A stretch of 9,103 nt of DNA from Candidatus Competibacteraceae bacterium (GTDB lineage: Bacteria > Pseudomonadota > Gammaproteobacteria > Competibacterales > Competibacteraceae), in the NCBI GenBank assembly GCA_020444985.1, contig JAGRHK010000043.1:1-9103 (forward strand), written 5' to 3'. Below are positions 7,741 to 9,103 of the stretch, piece by piece; within the stretch, counting starts at the first letter, position 1, and the number at the start of each line of letters is the position of its first letter. The position numbers were made by a program, and so were the translations under genes. The notes under the pieces are model-generated. The model had not been told where the DNA came from. It saw only the letters and a list, made by a program, of their open reading frames with translations, and did no database searches.

Positions 7741-7854
7741 AATTGCGAAACGATGATCGACCACCATTGCGAAACCAGGAACCCAGGGACATCAAGATGT
7801 GGGTATGCACATTGGAATGAAAGTTGCCGATTCAAGTTCAGAACTTTCGCGATT
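7741..7854. repeat. Three related 11-bp elements, possible operator
   Basis: AATTGCGAAAC (7741-7751) and CATTGCGAAAC (7765-7775) are direct repeats differing only at the first base, 24 bp apart start to start. A third relative, AATCGCGAAAG, lies on the opposite strand at 7844-7854. The direct pair lies just upstream of the -35 box of the candidate leftward promoter, a place where activators or repressors commonly bind. No known regulator site was recognised. Confidence 0.35.
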
Positions 7855-7931
7855 CATCCATCATCATGGTTAATTCATCATAGCAATTTGCGACCAACGG
7901 GCACAAATCCCCCTGAAGAGTCATGGGTTCT

Positions 7932-7960
7932 TTGGAGCGCGTAAAAACTCATGGCAAAAT
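7932..7960 (+). promoter_or_regulatory. Weak candidate promoter for the ACP gene
   Basis: TTGGAG (7932-7937) and CAAAAT (7955-7960) are 17 bp apart, each matching the sigma70 consensus at 4 of 6 positions. The predicted start would be near 7967, giving a leader of about 64 nt. TAAAAT at 8021-8026 is a better -10 hexamer but lies too close to the start codon to serve. Low confidence. Confidence 0.2.
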
Positions 7961-8030
7961 GGCGTGTCGGCCGGTAAGCCTGTCAAGCTCGTTGTACTCT
8001 ATCCACCGTTAACCCTGGCTTAAAATTGGA

Positions 8031-8378
8031 ATGACTATTACCACAACGAATGCGTTCACTGTAAATCACATCCAGGAACAGCTTATCCTGGTGTTAAACG
8101 ATATGATTCAAGGTTGGGATATGGATTTTCTGGAACCGATTAACGCAGAAACCCGATTAATCGGGGATCTGGGTTTCGAGTCGGTGGACTTGATGCAACT
8201 GATTGTGGCGATCGAGCAGGCTTTTGGAGTGCGCGGACTGCCGTATGAGCAAGTGCTGATGCAGGACGGGGGCTATGTTACCGAGATCACGGTCCGGCAA
8301 CTGACGGCATTTCTTCAGCGGTCCATCCCGCTGCACGGGGCAAGCCCGTTGCAACCGTTGCCTTCCCTGGCAAGTTGA
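8031..8378 (+). CDS. Free-standing acyl carrier protein
   Basis: This 115-aa protein has the acyl carrier protein fold. The phosphopantetheine attachment site is Ser51 in DLGFESVDLMQL (46-57), preceded by a helix with IQEQLILVLND and followed by the recognition-helix pattern LIVAIEQAFGV. The residue before Ser is Glu rather than the usual Asp. It is longer than the usual 80 or so residues, with about 20 extra C-terminal residues rich in Pro, Leu and Ser. It should carry acyl groups as thioesters after modification by a phosphopantetheinyl transferase (none in this window). The start has little Shine-Dalgarno character: GGA directly abuts the ATG. It is the only plus-strand gene, divergent from the synthase operon and convergent with the ligase, with 39 nt between stops. 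It may serve the ligase, the synthase, or both. Confidence 0.88.
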   Translation: MTITTTNAFTVNHIQEQLILVLNDMIQGWDMDFLEPINAETRLIGDLGFESVDLMQLIVAIEQAFGVRGLPYEQVLMQDGGYVTEITVRQLTAFLQRSIPLHGASPLQPLPSLAS

Positions 8379-8417
8379 AAATCGAGTTCAACCAGCGTGC
8401 TTCACGCACATGCATCT

Positions 8418-9103
8418 TCAACTTTCAAAGAGACGGCTCAATTCCTCAACCAGTCTTTTACGGTCAATCTTGCCATTCGGATTACGTGGCAGATCGCTGG
8501 AACGGGTGATGATTTGCAGCGGAACCATGAAGTTGGGCAGATGCTGTTTGCAATGAGCGATTAACTCGTTTTCGTTGAAATCCGCGCGCAACGGTTTGAC
8601 CACCGCCACGACCGCCTGGCCCAGCGCGGGGTGCGGGATGCCCAGCGCCGCTGCCTCGGCAGCCTGGTTACTGCCATAGATCACTTCCTCGACCTCGGTG
8701 GGACTGACCCGGTAACCGGAGGTTTTGATCATGTCGTCCTTGCGGCCAATAAAATACAGGAAGCCCTCCTGGTCCATCCGCACGGTGTCGCCTGACCAAA
8801 CGGCGAGTTCGGGAATCGGCAGCCCGGGATTCTGACCCGGCGCTGGACGGTAACGTTCTGCAGTTTTAACCGGATCGTTCCAGTAACCCAAGCCGACCAG
8901 CGCCCCACGATGCACCAGTTCCCCCGGTTCCTCTGGGGCACACGGCGTTCCATCTTCGCGCACCACCAGAATTTCAGCATTAGGAATAGCTTTTCCCATC
9001 GAGTCAGGCCGGCGGTCGATTTCAACCGGCGGCAGGTAAGTCGAACGAAACGCCTCGGTCAGTCCGTACATCAGGAATGGCTCGGTTTTCGGCAGTGAAC
9101 GGC
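8418..9103 (-). CDS. AMP-forming acyl-CoA ligase, exosortase A-associated type (C-terminal part)
   Basis: About 228 residues are visible; the N-terminal part lies beyond the right edge, and reading in frame to the edge adds RSLPKTEPFL before MYGLTE. Motifs of the adenylate-forming superfamily are present in order: YGLTE (adenine binding), SGD, GRKDDMIKTSGYRVSP (hinge and A8), and PRNPNGKIDRKRL with the A10 catalytic Lys. The stretch MYGLTEAFRSTYLPP with DRRPDSMGKAIPNAE closely matches my memory of the acyl-CoA ligase of exosortase A/PEP-CTERM loci (TIGR03098-like). It should activate a carboxylic acid with ATP and load it on CoA or a carrier protein. No exosortase is in this window, so the link is by family only. 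Generic fatty-acid ligase is the alternative. Confidence 0.87.
   Translation of the reverse strand, partial: RSLPKTEPFLMYGLTEAFRSTYLPPVEIDRRPDSMGKAIPNAEILVVREDGTPCAPEEPGELVHRGALVGLGYWNDPVKTAERYRPAPGQNPGLPIPELAVWSGDTVRMDQEGFLYFIGRKDDMIKTSGYRVSPTEVEEVIYGSNQAAEAAALGIPHPALGQAVVAVVKPLRADFNENELIAHCKQHLPNFMVPLQIITRSSDLPRNPNGKIDRKRLVEELSRLFES

Larger units (their letters stand above)
7647..8030. other. Divergent intergenic region between the synthase operon and the ACP gene
   Basis: This 384-bp stretch has no convincing gene on either strand and is visibly more AT-rich than the flanking coding DNA. It must hold the start signals for the leftward operon (7646) and the rightward ACP gene (8031). It contains a plausible minus-strand promoter, three related 11-mers near it, a weaker plus-strand promoter candidate, and an exact 10-mer, ATTGGAATGA, at 7811-7820 and again at 8025-8034 over the ACP start. 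An 18-codon frame (7817-7873) begins in the first copy and looks incidental. No tRNA, riboswitch or strong terminator was recognised. Confidence 0.7.

Noticed and set aside
7817..7873. 18-codon frame as a leader peptide
   Set aside because: No ribosome site, no attenuator-type hairpins after it, and it ends well before the ACP gene. Kept only as a low-interest observation.
7647..8030. Sigma54-type promoter or riboswitch in the divergent region
   Set aside because: No convincing GG-N10-GC element with the right spacing and no recognisable riboswitch core.
8374..8407. Inverted repeats between ACP and ligase (GTTGAA/TTCAAC with a 7-nt loop; GCGTG/CACGC with a 3-nt loop)
   Set aside because: Stems are only 5-6 bp and there is no T-tract, so a rho-independent terminator is not supported.
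1..9103. CRISPR array, tRNA, rRNA, insertion sequence or attachment site
   Set aside because: No regular spaced repeats, no tRNA-like cloverleaf, no transposase and no terminal inverted repeats were seen.

Overview
The window reads as part of a secondary-metabolite or specialised-lipid locus from a GC-rich Gram-negative bacterium, most likely a gammaproteobacterium. That guess rests on the acyl-CoA ligase, which resembles the exosortase A-associated family of proteobacteria, and on general composition; no marker gene is present. Almost all coding capacity lies on the minus strand, and long open frames on the plus strand there are antisense shadows.

Layout. (1) Positions 7646 down to 1 hold six minus-strand genes in one tight, apparently co-transcribed series: a TPR-repeat protein; a small alkaline-phosphatase/sulfatase-superfamily enzyme with Thr where sulfatases have Cys; a PAPS-type sulfotransferase; two unrecognised basic, Pro/Arg/Gln-rich coiled-coil proteins; and a multidomain polyketide/fatty-acid synthase cut by the left edge after 1114 residues. 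Three junctions are ATGA or GTGA overlaps, and the other two gaps are 8 and 30 nt. (2) Positions 7647-8030 are a non-coding divergent promoter region with a plausible minus-strand promoter and repeated 11-mers resembling an operator. (3) On the plus strand, 8031-8378 encodes a free-standing acyl carrier protein. (4) Converging on it from the right edge is the C-terminal part of an AMP-forming acyl-CoA ligase.

How the genes may work together (inference). The ligase would activate an acyl chain and the ACP may carry it. The synthase would extend it; its ketosynthase resembles the PfaA/HglE (PUFA and glycolipid) class and is preceded by two nitronate-monooxygenase/PfaD-like barrels, possibly acting as an in-cis enoyl reductase. 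The sulfotransferase and the metal-dependent phosphatase-superfamily enzyme could decorate the product or its head group. The TPR and coiled-coil proteins look like scaffold or assembly factors. A sulfated lipid or polyketide is the simplest working hypothesis; the product cannot be named from this sequence.
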